Part shown: positions 55,907 to 63,946 of the stretch, piece by piece
Layout of the letters: each line of letters opens with the position of its first letter
Numbering within the stretch: position 1 is the first letter of the stretch
Assembly: GCA_903927025.1 (NCBI GenBank)
Contig: CAIYLG010000034.1
Coordinates: forward strand, 16,906-80,905
DNA length: 64,000 nucleotides
Direction of reading: 5' to 3'
DNA from: an uncultured Armatimonadota bacterium
Lineage (GTDB): Bacteria > Armatimonadota > Fimbriimonadia > Fimbriimonadales > Fimbriimonadaceae
Position numbers and translations under genes: made by a program
The notes under the pieces: model-generated
The model's input: only the letters and a program-made list of their open reading frames with translations
The model's database searches: none
Told to the model about the DNA's origin: nothing

Positions 55907-56809
55907 TTCGGTTTTCCATAGGGCCTCGATTCCGGCGATGATCTCGGGAGAGAGGGTGACATCGCTAGCGGAAAGGTTGGCGCTGAGCTGTTCAATGCTC
56001 TTTGCCCCCGGGATCACGGTGGAGACTTCTTGCCGGGACAGCACAAAGGCGAGTGCGGCTTGGGCAATCGTCACATGGGTCGGAATCATCGCCTTGAGTT
56101 GGTTGAGCAGGGCGGAGCGCCGTGAAATGACTTCCGGGCTCCATCGGTCTCGCACTCCACTAAAGCTGCTTTCGGAATCATAGCGCCCGCCGAGCCACCC
56201 AGAATCGAGGGGGACCTTGACGATGAGCCCAACGCCGTGGCTTGAGGCAGTCTCAAAGGCGAGCTTTGGCTCTTGATGGAACGCGTTGAACAGGACTTCG
56301 GCCGCCTGGCTCGAAGTGCCTGCGACCTTCTGCAGATCTGCTGACCAATCTACAGAAGCTCCGTACGCTCGAATCTTCCCCTCTTGTTTTAGGGCTTCGA
56401 GTTCCGAATAGTGGGGAGCATCGGCTTCCAGTAATTCCGAGGGAGGATTGTGGAGAAGAAGGACGTCGAGGTAGTCGGTTTGAAGCCGCTGGAGGCTTCC
56501 TTCGATCGCTGGGCGAATTTGGTCCACCCCGAAGTCAGATCGACCGTCGGGAGTGTGGCCGAACTTGGTGCAGAGGACCACCTGATCTCTCTTTTTGGCA
56601 AACGCTTTGCCAAGGACCTCTTCGCTATGCCCGCCTGCGTAGCCGGGAGCGGTGTCAAAGAAGCTGCATCCGTGATCGAGGGCGAAGCTGAGCATCTGAA
56701 GGCACTCTTCAGAGGAAAGATTCCCCCAAGCCCCGTTGCCGAGCTGCCATGCCCCCATCCCAACTTCGCTGACCTGGATTCCCGTGGATCCCAAAAGACG
56801 GTGTTTCAA
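55880..56809 (-). CDS. Aldo/keto reductase
   Basis: 309 residues. The AKR barrel shows ALDHGCSFFDTAPGYAGGHSE in pieces (FFDTAPGYAGG), the catalytic Tyr therein, Lys in LCTKFGHTP and His in DVLLLHNPPSE. The NADPH end is STVIPGAKSIEQLSANL. It reduces aldehydes or ketones; the specific substrate is unknown. The start is a TTG at 56809. Its final codons and stop lie inside a perfect 17-bp inverted repeat. Confidence 0.88.
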   Translation of the reverse strand: MKHRLLGSTGIQVSEVGMGAWQLGNGAWGNLSSEECLQMLSFALDHGCSFFDTAPGYAGGHSEEVLGKAFAKKRDQVVLCTKFGHTPDGRSDFGVDQIRPAIEGSLQRLQTDYLDVLLLHNPPSELLEADAPHYSELEALKQEGKIRAYGASVDWSADLQKVAGTSSQAAEVLFNAFHQEPKLAFETASSHGVGLIVKVPLDSGWLGGRYDSESSFSGVRDRWSPEVISRRSALLNQLKAMIPTHVTIAQAALAFVLSRQEVSTVIPGAKSIEQLSANLSASDVTLSPEIIAGIEALWKTELAHDPLPW

Positions 56810-56896
56810 CCTGGTGATTCTACAGCACGAGGAGATGGCGAGCGGGAAAGGGAGTCGCTTGCAGAAGGCGTAATTCTTGCAGAACAGGAACGATTC

Positions 56897-57328
56897 CTAA
56901 CCTGAGGTTCCTGGATGGGTCTCAGCCCCGGCATTACCTTTCTTCCTATCTTTGAATAGCTGCGATATTGTCTGCACCCCGGTGATTGCAAGCGTTAGAT
57001 TGAACCGCCAGTCGGTCGCCCAAGCGTCGCTCTTGCCCAGAGCCGAGGCTGCTAGGGTTGGCCCCAGGCCGAATATTAGGAATCCGCCGAGAGACAGGAA
57101 GAAGAGATACGGCAGCGATTTTCTCGGGTCGCCTAGGACGCCAATCCAGCCCCCTAGGGCCGTCATGAACGTCGAGACCAAGACTGCGAAGAGACCCCAG
57201 AAGGATATATCTCCGCGGGTGAGGATGATGACAGACTCGCTGCGATGATCGGGCACCTTGAGCGCCAGCACGCCAACCAGCACGCTAGCGATCATGAACA
57301 ACGTGCCTACAACCCTCCGAGCCGTCAT
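56897..57328 (-). CDS. Four-helix membrane protein (paralogue of the one at 61278)
   Basis: 143 residues with four hydrophobic helices: VVGTLFMIASVLVGVLAL, FWGLFAVLVSTFMTALGGW, YLFFLSLGGFLIFGLGPTLA and a last LTLAITGVQTISQLF. It shares LTRGDxxF, GVLGDxR, AASALGKSxxWxxDWRF and GVQTIS with the protein at 61278. No family was recognised. The ATG follows TATAAT by six bases, so the message is probably leaderless, and the -10 box sits inside an inverted repeat (next entry). A basic C-terminus (DRKKGNAGAE) probably faces the cytoplasm. Confidence 0.75.
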   Translation of the reverse strand: MTARRVVGTLFMIASVLVGVLALKVPDHRSESVIILTRGDISFWGLFAVLVSTFMTALGGWIGVLGDPRKSLPYLFFLSLGGFLIFGLGPTLAASALGKSDAWATDWRFNLTLAITGVQTISQLFKDRKKGNAGAETHPGTSG

Positions 57329-57347
57329 GTTGCCATTATAGGGCAAC
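57329..57347 (-). promoter_or_regulatory. -10 box enclosed by the inverted repeat GTTGCC/GGCAAC
   Basis: On the minus strand GTTGCC-CTATAAT-GGCAAC runs from 57347 to 57329, directly before the ATG at 57328. TATAAT (57340-57335) is a perfect -10 box. TTGGGT 18 bases upstream could be the -35. The same 25-base stretch precedes the paralogue at 61700. Confidence 0.65.
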
Positions 57348-57494
57348 AACTGCCGGTAACCCAACCTTAAGTTCTATGCTCCCTAAATGCAGTTTGTTTA
57401 GAATCTGGAGCATGAGAGAGGGAGTTGCTCCATGATTCGAGCGGAGTCGCAGACATGAAATGGACTGCCAGCCAATGTTATTGGGACGGCGAAC

Positions 57495-59150
57495 TCAATA
57501 GGATCCCGCCGACACCCGCCCTTGTGGTGCGAGCTTATCCACAGCTAATTCCTTACCTTCCATAAACACGAAGGCCGGCCTTGTGCTCCCAACGTTCGAG
57601 CCATCGGTTTTCAATCTCCGGTCGAGGATGACGAAGTCGGCGTGGTATCCAGGAGCGATCCGGCCGATTTCGTTTTCCATGAACATCGAGTAGGCAGCCT
57701 TTCGCGTATAGGCGTCTAACGCTTGGTCGAGAGTGATGTTTTCGTGCGTCATCCAGGATTTTCCGGTACTGATGCGCCCCGTAACCGCGGTTTCGATTCC
57801 GACCCATGGGTTGATCGTAACCACGTCAAAGTCGCTTCCAAAGGCCAGAATCCCGCCGGATTTTAGAATGTCTCGGAAGGCGTAACTTGACTTACATCGC
57901 TCCATTCCAATCACCTTCTCGGCATACCGACCGTCATCTGCCTTGTGGAAGGGCTGCATGGACGCGATAACGCCAAGCTGGCTGAAACGAGGGATGTCCT
58001 GCGTCTCCAGATGTTGAGCATGCTCGACCCGGAATCGTCGGTCTTTGATATCAGGAATCTCGGCATACAGGTCGAGGATGTCGTGATTCGCTTGGTCGCC
58101 GATGGCGTGGGTGATGACTTGAATGTTGCTTTTTGCGGCGGCGGCGATAATCTTCTTGTACGTACCGTCGGCTGCCCCAGGACGGGGTAATCCACGCCAG
58201 TCCTTCGGCTGAGATGGCAGGGGTGTCGTAAATGGCTTGGCCATATAGGCGGTGCGCGAGCCTAGACTTCCATCCATGAAGAGCTTGACCCCGTGGGGCT
58301 CCATCCATCCTTCGATACCTGGCAGCGCCGCAACTGCCTCGACGGATTGTGGGGTGGACGCTCGGAGATAAAGAGCGACGCGGAAGTTTCGGTCCGGACG
58401 CTTCATATACCTTTGCCATGTGCCAACGGCAAAGATGTTGACGATATCGGCACTAGAAGTGACCCCGTACCGATGCGCTTCCGCGATGGTTGCCATCAGC
58501 GCGGCGTCGGTCGTTGCGACGTCTGGGAATGGGGGATGAACGAGGCGTAGTGCCCCCTCCGCAATAATCCCGGTAGGTTCGTGCGTGGTAGGGTCGCGTT
58601 CAATACGTCCGCCGGCTGGGTCAGGTGGACCATCTTTCGTGATTCCCGCCGCGAGAAGAGCCGCCGAGTTGAGCAGGGCACTGTGGCCATCCATGCGGGT
58701 CAGCATCGAGGGGTGGTCGCTGGTCACCGGGTCGATCCACTCCTTACTGGGGACTTCTTTGTCGGGATAGCTGTCGGCTGACCAGCCGCTTCCTAAGATC
58801 CACTGTTTCGGGGCTAACTTGGCCGTTTGGTCCCGAACAAGTTGAATGAAATCCTTTTTGCTCTTCGCCGAATGAAGGTCCAAGGAGGACACAAAGCTGA
58901 CACACTCTTCGGCGATGTGGGTGTGGCTATCGATCATGCCGGGCACGATCCAATTGCCGTGGGCATTGATGTGCTTCGTGCTCGGGCCGTCGTAGGGCGA
59001 CAGGTTCTTGCCGATGGCTTCGAACTTGCCATCTTTAACCGCGAGGCTTGTGAATTTGGTCAAGTGCCCGTCCGTCCAGATGCGTCCATTTTCGACGATC
59101 AGGTCCGCGGTTTGGTTGGCCTGGAGCAACATCAAGGTCGCGAGCAGCAT
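57495..59150 (-). CDS. YtcJ-like amidohydrolase
   Basis: 551 residues. A short hydrophobic start (MLLATLMLLQANQT) suggests export. The amidohydrolase fold shows LIVENGRIWTDG, the metal motif IDSHTHIAEE, then HAIGDQANH, VEHAQHL and the final FGSDFDVV with the catalytic Asp. The pattern is that of YtcJ/N-substituted formamide deformylase-like enzymes that hydrolyse amide or imide bonds; the substrate is unknown. The 66 codons open upstream of 59150 lack protein character, so they were left out. Confidence 0.88.
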   Translation of the reverse strand: MLLATLMLLQANQTADLIVENGRIWTDGHLTKFTSLAVKDGKFEAIGKNLSPYDGPSTKHINAHGNWIVPGMIDSHTHIAEECVSFVSSLDLHSAKSKKDFIQLVRDQTAKLAPKQWILGSGWSADSYPDKEVPSKEWIDPVTSDHPSMLTRMDGHSALLNSAALLAAGITKDGPPDPAGGRIERDPTTHEPTGIIAEGALRLVHPPFPDVATTDAALMATIAEAHRYGVTSSADIVNIFAVGTWQRYMKRPDRNFRVALYLRASTPQSVEAVAALPGIEGWMEPHGVKLFMDGSLGSRTAYMAKPFTTPLPSQPKDWRGLPRPGAADGTYKKIIAAAAKSNIQVITHAIGDQANHDILDLYAEIPDIKDRRFRVEHAQHLETQDIPRFSQLGVIASMQPFHKADDGRYAEKVIGMERCKSSYAFRDILKSGGILAFGSDFDVVTINPWVGIETAVTGRISTGKSWMTHENITLDQALDAYTRKAAYSMFMENEIGRIAPGYHADFVILDRRLKTDGSNVGSTRPAFVFMEGKELAVDKLAPQGRVSAGSY

Positions 59151-59265
59151 TGCTGCGAAGTTTAACCCACACAAAGTCTGCCCTTGGCGTCCCGCCGTTA
59201 CCGTTGGAGATTCCAAAACCCCAGCGGGGTCTCGTAATCTAGCCACGTCGGTTGGCGCACCGCGC

Positions 59266-60303
59266 CTACCCGTGGATCTGAGCAAGATCGGAGGGTTTGA
59301 CTCCCTTTTTGAACGCGCCAAATCCGAACTTGGAAGGTGCGTATTCACCCACCAAGTTCACATTCAGCCGGTCTGTGATCTTATTGCTCAGTCCTACTGA
59401 CCAGAGGCAACCGTTGACAAGCAGTCGCCTCAGGCCCTCATTCTGCAAATCTGTCGCCGCGCCCATCGTCGTTGTGAGGACATGATTGCGTTTCCCAGCC
59501 GCGTTGACAGGCTGACGAAGCCACACGATGGGCATCATCGGGTCGTTGACCCCCTGCTCCACACCGGCTGAAGTGGCTTTGCTTCGTGTGGAGGGCGGAT
59601 CGGTCGGATGAAGGCTGCTCAGGACCTGGCCCCAAACCAAGACCTCGGCGTCGGGTGGCGGGTGAGCTTCGTAAACGTCGGTCGTCCCGAAAATCCCTTT
59701 GACTCCCTTAAGGATGGGGTGCTTGGAGTTGCCGGCAAGGATGCCCCGGGTTCCTTCAACCCCGTGGTTGCCCCAATGGCTGAGCCATGTCTCGCCAAGG
59801 ACCTGCTTGCCGAACCCGCCGGGCCACTCTTGGCTTTGCCAATCGTACTTGTGATAGAGGCTGTCCGGATGGGCTTTGTAGTCGAAGGCGTGGGTGCTTG
59901 TTCGCAGCGCGATGAACGGCTTTCCGGAGAGGTAGTAGTCCGCAAAGTGCTTCATCTGAGCATCAGGCCAGTGCCTGAACCTGAGCAGCATCACGCAAAG
60001 GTCTGCCGAATCCAACGCCTCCAGCCCCGGTTCGTTGTCTTGCGTGTTCGGGTCGATTTCGCCGCTTGGGTTGACGGAAAACAGGACGGTGCACTTAAAT
60101 CCAAACCGATAAGCCAAGATCTTGGCCAGCTGCGGCAGGCCCTCTTCCGACCGGTACTCCTCGTCTCCGGAGAGAGACACCACACTCTTCCCCTTGCCCG
60201 GCCCGTGCTTCCCTTCGTACACCACCCACTCTGGCGGGGCCGATTTGAAATTCGATCCCGCCATTGTGATCGCAGCCATAGAAAGGAGAGTTATCACAGC
60301 CAT
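59266..60303 (-). CDS. Exported ThuA-like protein
   Basis: 345 residues. A signal (MAVITLLSMAAITMAGS) precedes a glutamine-amidotransferase-like fold: KSVVSLSGDEEYRSEEGLP, ADLCVMLLRFRHWPD, KPFIALRTSTHAF and the later YEAHPPPDAEVLVWG. This is the ThuA-like (trehalose utilisation) group common in planctomycete-like degraders. The role in sugar use is inferred for the family and no reaction is known. ATG 60303 is adjacent to a TTG six bases upstream. Confidence 0.85.
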   Translation of the reverse strand: MAVITLLSMAAITMAGSNFKSAPPEWVVYEGKHGPGKGKSVVSLSGDEEYRSEEGLPQLAKILAYRFGFKCTVLFSVNPSGEIDPNTQDNEPGLEALDSADLCVMLLRFRHWPDAQMKHFADYYLSGKPFIALRTSTHAFDYKAHPDSLYHKYDWQSQEWPGGFGKQVLGETWLSHWGNHGVEGTRGILAGNSKHPILKGVKGIFGTTDVYEAHPPPDAEVLVWGQVLSSLHPTDPPSTRSKATSAGVEQGVNDPMMPIVWLRQPVNAAGKRNHVLTTTMGAATDLQNEGLRRLLVNGCLWSVGLSNKITDRLNVNLVGEYAPSKFGFGAFKKGVKPSDLAQIHG

Positions 60304-60397
60304 CTCCAAGACGTTATGGAACCCGAAAAAGCGCCCTTTCGGGTCGCGAGGAATTCATCAACTCGGGTAAATCGCAAAACTGTAATTGGAGTTTCCC

Positions 60398-60422
60398 TCT
60401 CCCGCCATTTTGTGGCGGGAGA
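60398..60422. repeat. Dispersed TCTCCCGCC-type hairpin
   Basis: TCTCCCGCCA pairs with TGGCGGGAGA around TTTTG. It is followed by an AGGGAGAGGGTGG tract like that in the 40.6-41.3 kb array, so it is another member of the same repeat family. It lies in the 261-base divergent gap between the ThuA-like and DIP1984-family genes; nothing else was seen in that gap. Confidence 0.6.
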
Positions 60423-60582
60423 AGGCTCAGGGAGAGGGTGGCGACCGAGAAAGCGCCCCTAGCGCCAAACTCATACCCACTCGGCATCACACGGCAAACA
60501 AGGTCCAGCCCCACTCCCAATCGTTGAACAGCGCGACCCCTCAAAACCACGGTAGATTTAAAGTATGAAATGAGCAGAAGCC

Positions 60583-61023
60583 TTGAGCGTACGGTCAGAC
60601 CGGCAGAAGCGGATGCTCCAGCTGACCGAGCGAGTGAAGGCGAACGCACTCGTACACGAAGGGGACAGTCCCAGTGAGAAGGCGGAGGATCTGCTCGCTG
60701 AATTCAGCCAGGTTGCCGACGAGTTCGAGAGCATTGTCTCTCGGATCAATCGGACGAACCTCGCGGTCAATATCTCAGACGGACGCACACTGACGGAGGC
60801 GATCGCGCGCCGAGATACGCTGAAGTTCCACATCAACATCTGGCGGCAGGCTGCCGACGCGGCGGCGGTCCGACAGATCCGTGGAACCAAATCAGAGATT
60901 CGACTGGTGTCGGTGATCAATGTGCGGGAAGCACGGGAGAAGGCAGACCTTTTCTCGAAGGAGTTGAGGGAGCTCGACACAAAGATCCAGGCAGCGAACT
61001 GGACAAATGACCTCTTAGACTGA
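60583..61023 (+). CDS. DIP1984-family protein with an apparent early in-frame stop
   Basis: 146 residues from a TTG at 60583. The body matches the DIP1984 family: RINRTNLAVNISDGRTLTEA, KSEIRLVSVINV and a C-terminal LRELDTKIQAANWTNDLL. Family members begin M-K-L-x-E-A-L directly before the part seen here. Upstream in the same frame the DNA reads ATG AAA TGA GCA GAA GCC TTG (60565-60585), that is M-K-stop-A-E-A-L. So codon 3 is a TGA where a Leu codon is expected. Either the gene is nonsense-mutated, it restarts at TTG 60583, or there is a sequencing error. The protein is mostly helical; function unknown. Confidence 0.65.
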   Translation: MSVRSDRQKRMLQLTERVKANALVHEGDSPSEKAEDLLAEFSQVADEFESIVSRINRTNLAVNISDGRTLTEAIARRDTLKFHINIWRQAADAAAVRQIRGTKSEIRLVSVINVREAREKADLFSKELRELDTKIQAANWTNDLLD

Positions 61024-61065
61024 GGTCACTCAAGGAATCCGTTGGTATTCGACCAGAGAAGTTGG

Positions 61066-61150
61066 GCGAACCGAGCGGCTGCCAGAGCCGAAATCTGGCC
61101 GATGGTGACTCTCGTGAGAAGGGTTAGGAGGTTCGATCCCTCATCTATCC
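61066..61150 (+). other. tRNA-Ser-like relic
   Basis: CCGAGCGGCTG (61071-61081) is the usual D-loop sequence of class II (Ser/Leu) tRNAs. It is followed by a perfect six-bp arm GCCAGA/TCTGGC (61081-61099) with seven-base loop GCCGAAA, placing CGA at the anticodon. A T-arm-like AGGTTCGATCCCT lies at 61129-61141. Position 33 is C rather than T, the D-stem is poor and no matching 5' acceptor for TCTATCC was found. It is therefore probably a decayed tRNA gene or an integration scar. Confidence 0.35.
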
Positions 61151-61277
61151 TGCATCTCCATCACCTCGCACACACGCACCATGCATCCGGCATTGCGCAC
61201 TACTTTCGGTTGACGATTTCAAAGTTCGGAGAGGGTGGGATCGGGGATAGATTCCTTAAGGTTGGTTGGAAGCGTGC

Positions 61278-61700
61278 TTACATTGGCCCAACTTCGGATT
61301 TGGGCTTACCTTTTCGCATGCCTTTGACTACCTGCGAAATGGTCTGAACCCCGCTGACGGCAATCCAGGGATAAAACCTCCAATCCGCCACCCATCCTTC
61401 GCTTTTGCCTAATGCTGAGGCTGCCACCACTGGTGCTAACCCAAACAGTAGGAACATCACGAGGGCTAAAAGGAAGATGCCTTGTAATGCACTGCGCCTA
61501 TCGCCTAACACACCAAGCCAACTGCCAATCCCTTCTGTCAGGGAGGTCGCCGCAGCTAATCTGAAGACAGGGTAGAAGATCAGGTCGCCTCGGGTGAGCG
61601 AAACAACCGGGCGCAGGTGGTGGACTGCGAGCTTGCATGTCAGCACAGTTACATCGATGCAGGAGCCCATGATTAGCACGCTCACAATCTTTCGCGCCAT
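61278..61700 (-). CDS. Four-helix membrane protein (paralogue of the one at 56897)
   Basis: 140 residues with the same four-helix plan and shared blocks LTRGDLIF, GVLGDRRSA, LLFGLAPVVAASALGKSEG, WVADWRF and GVQTISQ. The copy is diverged elsewhere, so duplication is not recent, yet the promoter block is nearly identical. The ATG at 61700 lies nine bases past the -10 box, giving almost no leader. The 254 bases between the DIP1984-family gene and this one hold only the tRNA-like relic. Function unknown. Confidence 0.72.
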   Translation of the reverse strand: MARKIVSVLIMGSCIDVTVLTCKLAVHHLRPVVSLTRGDLIFYPVFRLAAATSLTEGIGSWLGVLGDRRSALQGIFLLALVMFLLFGLAPVVAASALGKSEGWVADWRFYPWIAVSGVQTISQVVKGMRKGKPKSEVGPM

Positions 61701-61703
61701 TAT

Positions 61704-61722
61704 GTTGCCATTATAGGGCAAC
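61704..61722 (-). promoter_or_regulatory. -10 box enclosed by GTTGCC/GGCAAC (second copy)
   Basis: Same arrangement as at 57329: GTTGCC-CTATAAT-GGCAAC on the minus strand. The surrounding match CAGTYGTTGCCCTATAATGG continues with CAACAT, about 25 bases in all. No good -35 is seen here, which suggests an activator or an alternative sigma factor. Confidence 0.6.
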
Positions 61723-61843
61723 GACTGAGGGGACGGGAGATACCGTAGTTACGTCGGCTCTCGACGTCGGAAACGGGGCATCGAAGCGTGCATGGAATCA
61801 GCACCGACAGACTATGTTTGTTTCACAGCGGATAAATATGAAA

Positions 61844-61902
61844 TGTACACAACATCAGAGCATATTATATGTACGACAGAAAGATATAATAATTGTACGT
61901 CA
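61844..61902 (+). promoter_or_regulatory. AT-rich Fic promoter with three TGTAC boxes
   Basis: TGTAC occurs at 61844, 61870 and 61894; the last two extend to TGTACGACA and TGTACGTCA. TATAAT at 61885-61890 lies between boxes two and three, so a protein bound there would cover the -10 and start region. The stretch 61830-61920 is far AT-richer than the rest of the window. The Fic start follows at 61971; nothing else was seen in the 270-base gap upstream. Confidence 0.5.
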
Positions 61903-61970
61903 TGTAACGATGAAAATCGCGCACTGATGTGCCGCGGTTCTTCCCTCCACTCTGATCTCGAAAGGCGCAG

Positions 61971-63473
61971 ATGGCCACTCCAAACGAAAAACTCGCGGAA
62001 GCCCTGGAGAAGCTGAGCCAGGCAGAGAAGAATGGAATCGTTCGACATGACTCCATCTCTCGGACTTACCGTGAGAGGTTGATTCGTCTGGGATTCCTGG
62101 GAGAAATCATCAACGGGTGGTATCACGTTGCTGACCCCGCAACTCGTACCGGTGAGACGGCTTGGTTTGCGTTCTACTGGGAGTTCATCCGTCAGTATCT
62201 GGAATCGCGGTTTGAAGCCAACTACTGTCTAGCGACTGAAGCATCGCTCTATCTTCATAGCCGAGCAACGAATATCCCGAAACAGCTCATAGCCATCACT
62301 CGGTCCGGGGGCACGACGACTCTCAAACTTCCTGGTGGGCTGTCGATGGTGGTCTATCGAGACGAGCGAGGATATCCGGAGGCAATGGATCGAGTCCGAG
62401 AACTCAACGTTTTGCGGCTTCCAGAAGCGCTGGTGCGAGCACCTGAGGGTTTCTTCCGAAGTCGACCCGAAGAGGCATCCATTGTCTTAACGACGATTCA
62501 GGATTCGTCGCCTATCCTTGCGATTCTCCTTGAGAGGGGTAAAAGCACCGTCGCGGGAAGGCTGGCGGGAGCGTTTCGGGCAAACCATCAGACTGAGATC
62601 GCAGACGACATTGTCTCGACGATGAGGCGGGCTGGATACGATGTCCGAGAGAAGAACCCTTTTGAGCGCCCGATCCCGCAGATTGGTTCAAGTCGCAATC
62701 CATCGCCCTATGAAATTCGAATCCGCTCGATGTGGGCAAGGATGCGCGAAGATGTCTTGCGGGCTTTACCTCCTTCACCTGGTCTTCCAGCAGATCCAAA
62801 AGCGTTTTTGCAGACTATTCAAGACCTTTACGCCAACGATGCGTACAACTCCCTGTCGATAGAGGGATATCGGGTCACGGCGGAGTTAATCGGGCGAGTC
62901 CGGAGCGGAAACTGGAATCCAGAGGGTGGCGATAAGGATCGTGATTCTCGCGATGCTCTAGCTGCACGCGGGTACTTCGAGGCTTTTGAGGAGGTTCAGA
63001 AGTCGGTTTGTCTCCTTGTTGAAGGCGCTAGCGCCATCATTGTTCGCAGAGCTCTTCGAGATTGGTATCAAGCGCTCTTTGCCCCGTCAGTTGCCGCGGG
63101 CATTCTCAAGCCTGCTGATCTCGCAGGCTATCGGAATCATCAAGTCTTCATCAAGGGATCGATGCACGTTCCACTTCCTTCTGAGGCGCTGATGGATGCA
63201 ATGACCACGCTGTTCGACCTCATCGACGAAGAGCCCGAAGCCGCTGTCAGAGCCGTCCTGGGGCATTTCATCTTCGTTTACATCCATCCGTACGGTGACG
63301 GCAATGGCCGCCTTGGCCGGTTCTTGATGAATGCAATGCTAGCAAGTGGGGGATATTCCTGGACCGTCATTCGCCTCGAAACGCGAGCCGCCTACATGGC
63401 TTCGCTTGAGTGCGCTTCTGTGTATGGAGACATTAGGCCATTTGCCGAGTTTGTGGCGTCTGAGATGCCTTGA
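61971..63473 (+). CDS. Fic-domain protein with built-in inhibitory motif
   Basis: 500 residues. Residues ~1-60 form a winged-helix-like segment (AEKNGIVRHDSISRTYRERL), as in AbiEi-like or Fic-linked N-terminal domains. The Fic core has HPYGDGNGRLGR (439-450), complete for AMP transfer. SLSIEG (294-299) fits the SxxxEG inhibitory helix, marking a class II, self-inhibited enzyme. Such proteins AMPylate, or in some cases de-AMPylate, partner proteins; the target is unknown. AAAGGCG lies before the ATG. No separate antitoxin gene is present, in keeping with the internal inhibitor. The AT-rich promoter and the neighbours suggest accessory DNA. Confidence 0.9.
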   Translation: MATPNEKLAEALEKLSQAEKNGIVRHDSISRTYRERLIRLGFLGEIINGWYHVADPATRTGETAWFAFYWEFIRQYLESRFEANYCLATEASLYLHSRATNIPKQLIAITRSGGTTTLKLPGGLSMVVYRDERGYPEAMDRVRELNVLRLPEALVRAPEGFFRSRPEEASIVLTTIQDSSPILAILLERGKSTVAGRLAGAFRANHQTEIADDIVSTMRRAGYDVREKNPFERPIPQIGSSRNPSPYEIRIRSMWARMREDVLRALPPSPGLPADPKAFLQTIQDLYANDAYNSLSIEGYRVTAELIGRVRSGNWNPEGGDKDRDSRDALAARGYFEAFEEVQKSVCLLVEGASAIIVRRALRDWYQALFAPSVAAGILKPADLAGYRNHQVFIKGSMHVPLPSEALMDAMTTLFDLIDEEPEAAVRAVLGHFIFVYIHPYGDGNGRLGRFLMNAMLASGGYSWTVIRLETRAAYMASLECASVYGDIRPFAEFVASEMP

Positions 63474-63503
63474 TGGTGAACTGCCGAAATCCAAGGCAGG
63501 TAG

Positions 63504-63749
63504 CTATTCGCTCTCAATGAGCCTGCGTATCGCCGCCGAACTCTTCCACGCTTTGATCTGTCGCTCCCTCTTCGTGGCGTCGGACCTGGTTTCGTGGAGT
63601 TCGTGGTAAACGAGGATCCAAGGCGTGCCGGTGGAGGTGAACTTCACGTTCCCCGAGTTGTGGTATGCCACTCTGGCTTCGAGATCTTGGGTTGAGCCCA
63701 CGTAGAATTTCAGGAGGGTCTCACTCCAGAGGATGTAGGTGTAGTACAT
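63504..63749 (-). CDS. Small GIY-YIG nuclease-domain protein
   Basis: 81 residues. YTYILWSETLLKFYVGSTQD carries the GIY-YIG pair as TYI and YVG, then LEARVAYHN with the catalytic Arg position, and ATKRERQIKAWKS with the final acidic residue. It belongs to the short UPF0213-like group with only the nuclease core. The ATG at 63749 precedes the first strand. Its gene converges on Fic with a 30-base gap, and its start lies 12 bases from the tRNA-like array. Target DNA or RNA is unknown. Confidence 0.85.
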   Translation of the reverse strand: MYYTYILWSETLLKFYVGSTQDLEARVAYHNSGNVKFTSTGTPWILVYHELHETRSDATKRERQIKAWKSSAAIRRLIESE

Positions 63750-63773
63750 CAGATTTGAACGACCAATCAAAGT

Positions 63774-63850
63774 TGGTCGGGATGGCGAGATTCGAACTCA
63801 CGACCTTCCCGATCAGATCGGGACGCTCTACCAAACTGGGCCACTGATTG
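63774..63850 (-). other. tRNA-like unit 1 (anticodon-position CTG)
   Basis: Reading the minus strand: TG, D-arm GCCC-AGTTTGGTA-GAGC (one mismatch), anticodon arm TCCCG-ATCTGAT-CGGGA, T-arm GTGAG-TTCGAAT-CTCGC, then CATCCCG-A-CCA. The anticodon position reads CTG (Gln). The 5' side CAATCAG does not pair with CATCCCG, so no acceptor stem can form in the usual way. A working tRNA is therefore doubtful. Confidence 0.45.
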
Positions 63851-63869
63851 AAAACTGACCAACCGAAAT

Positions 63870-63946
63870 TGGTCGGGATGGCGAGATTCGAACTCACGAC
63901 CTTCCCGATCCTGTCGGGACGCTCTACCAAGCTGAGCCACTGAGTG
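63870..63946 (-). other. tRNA-like unit 2 (anticodon-position AGG)
   Basis: Same layout as unit 1, with a fully paired D-arm GCTC-AGCTTGGTA-GAGC and anticodon arm TCCCG-ACAGGAT-CGGGA. The anticodon position reads AGG (Pro) with C at position 33 instead of the near-universal T. The 5' side CACTCAG again fails to pair with CATCCCG, yet it resembles the CAATCAG of unit 1. So the non-pairing end is itself conserved. Confidence 0.45.

Noticed and set aside
63665..63930. Short open frames in the tRNA-like array (FELTTFPIRSGRSTK type peptides)
   Set aside because: Translations of tRNA-like sequence repeated per unit; a familiar artefact at tRNA genes.
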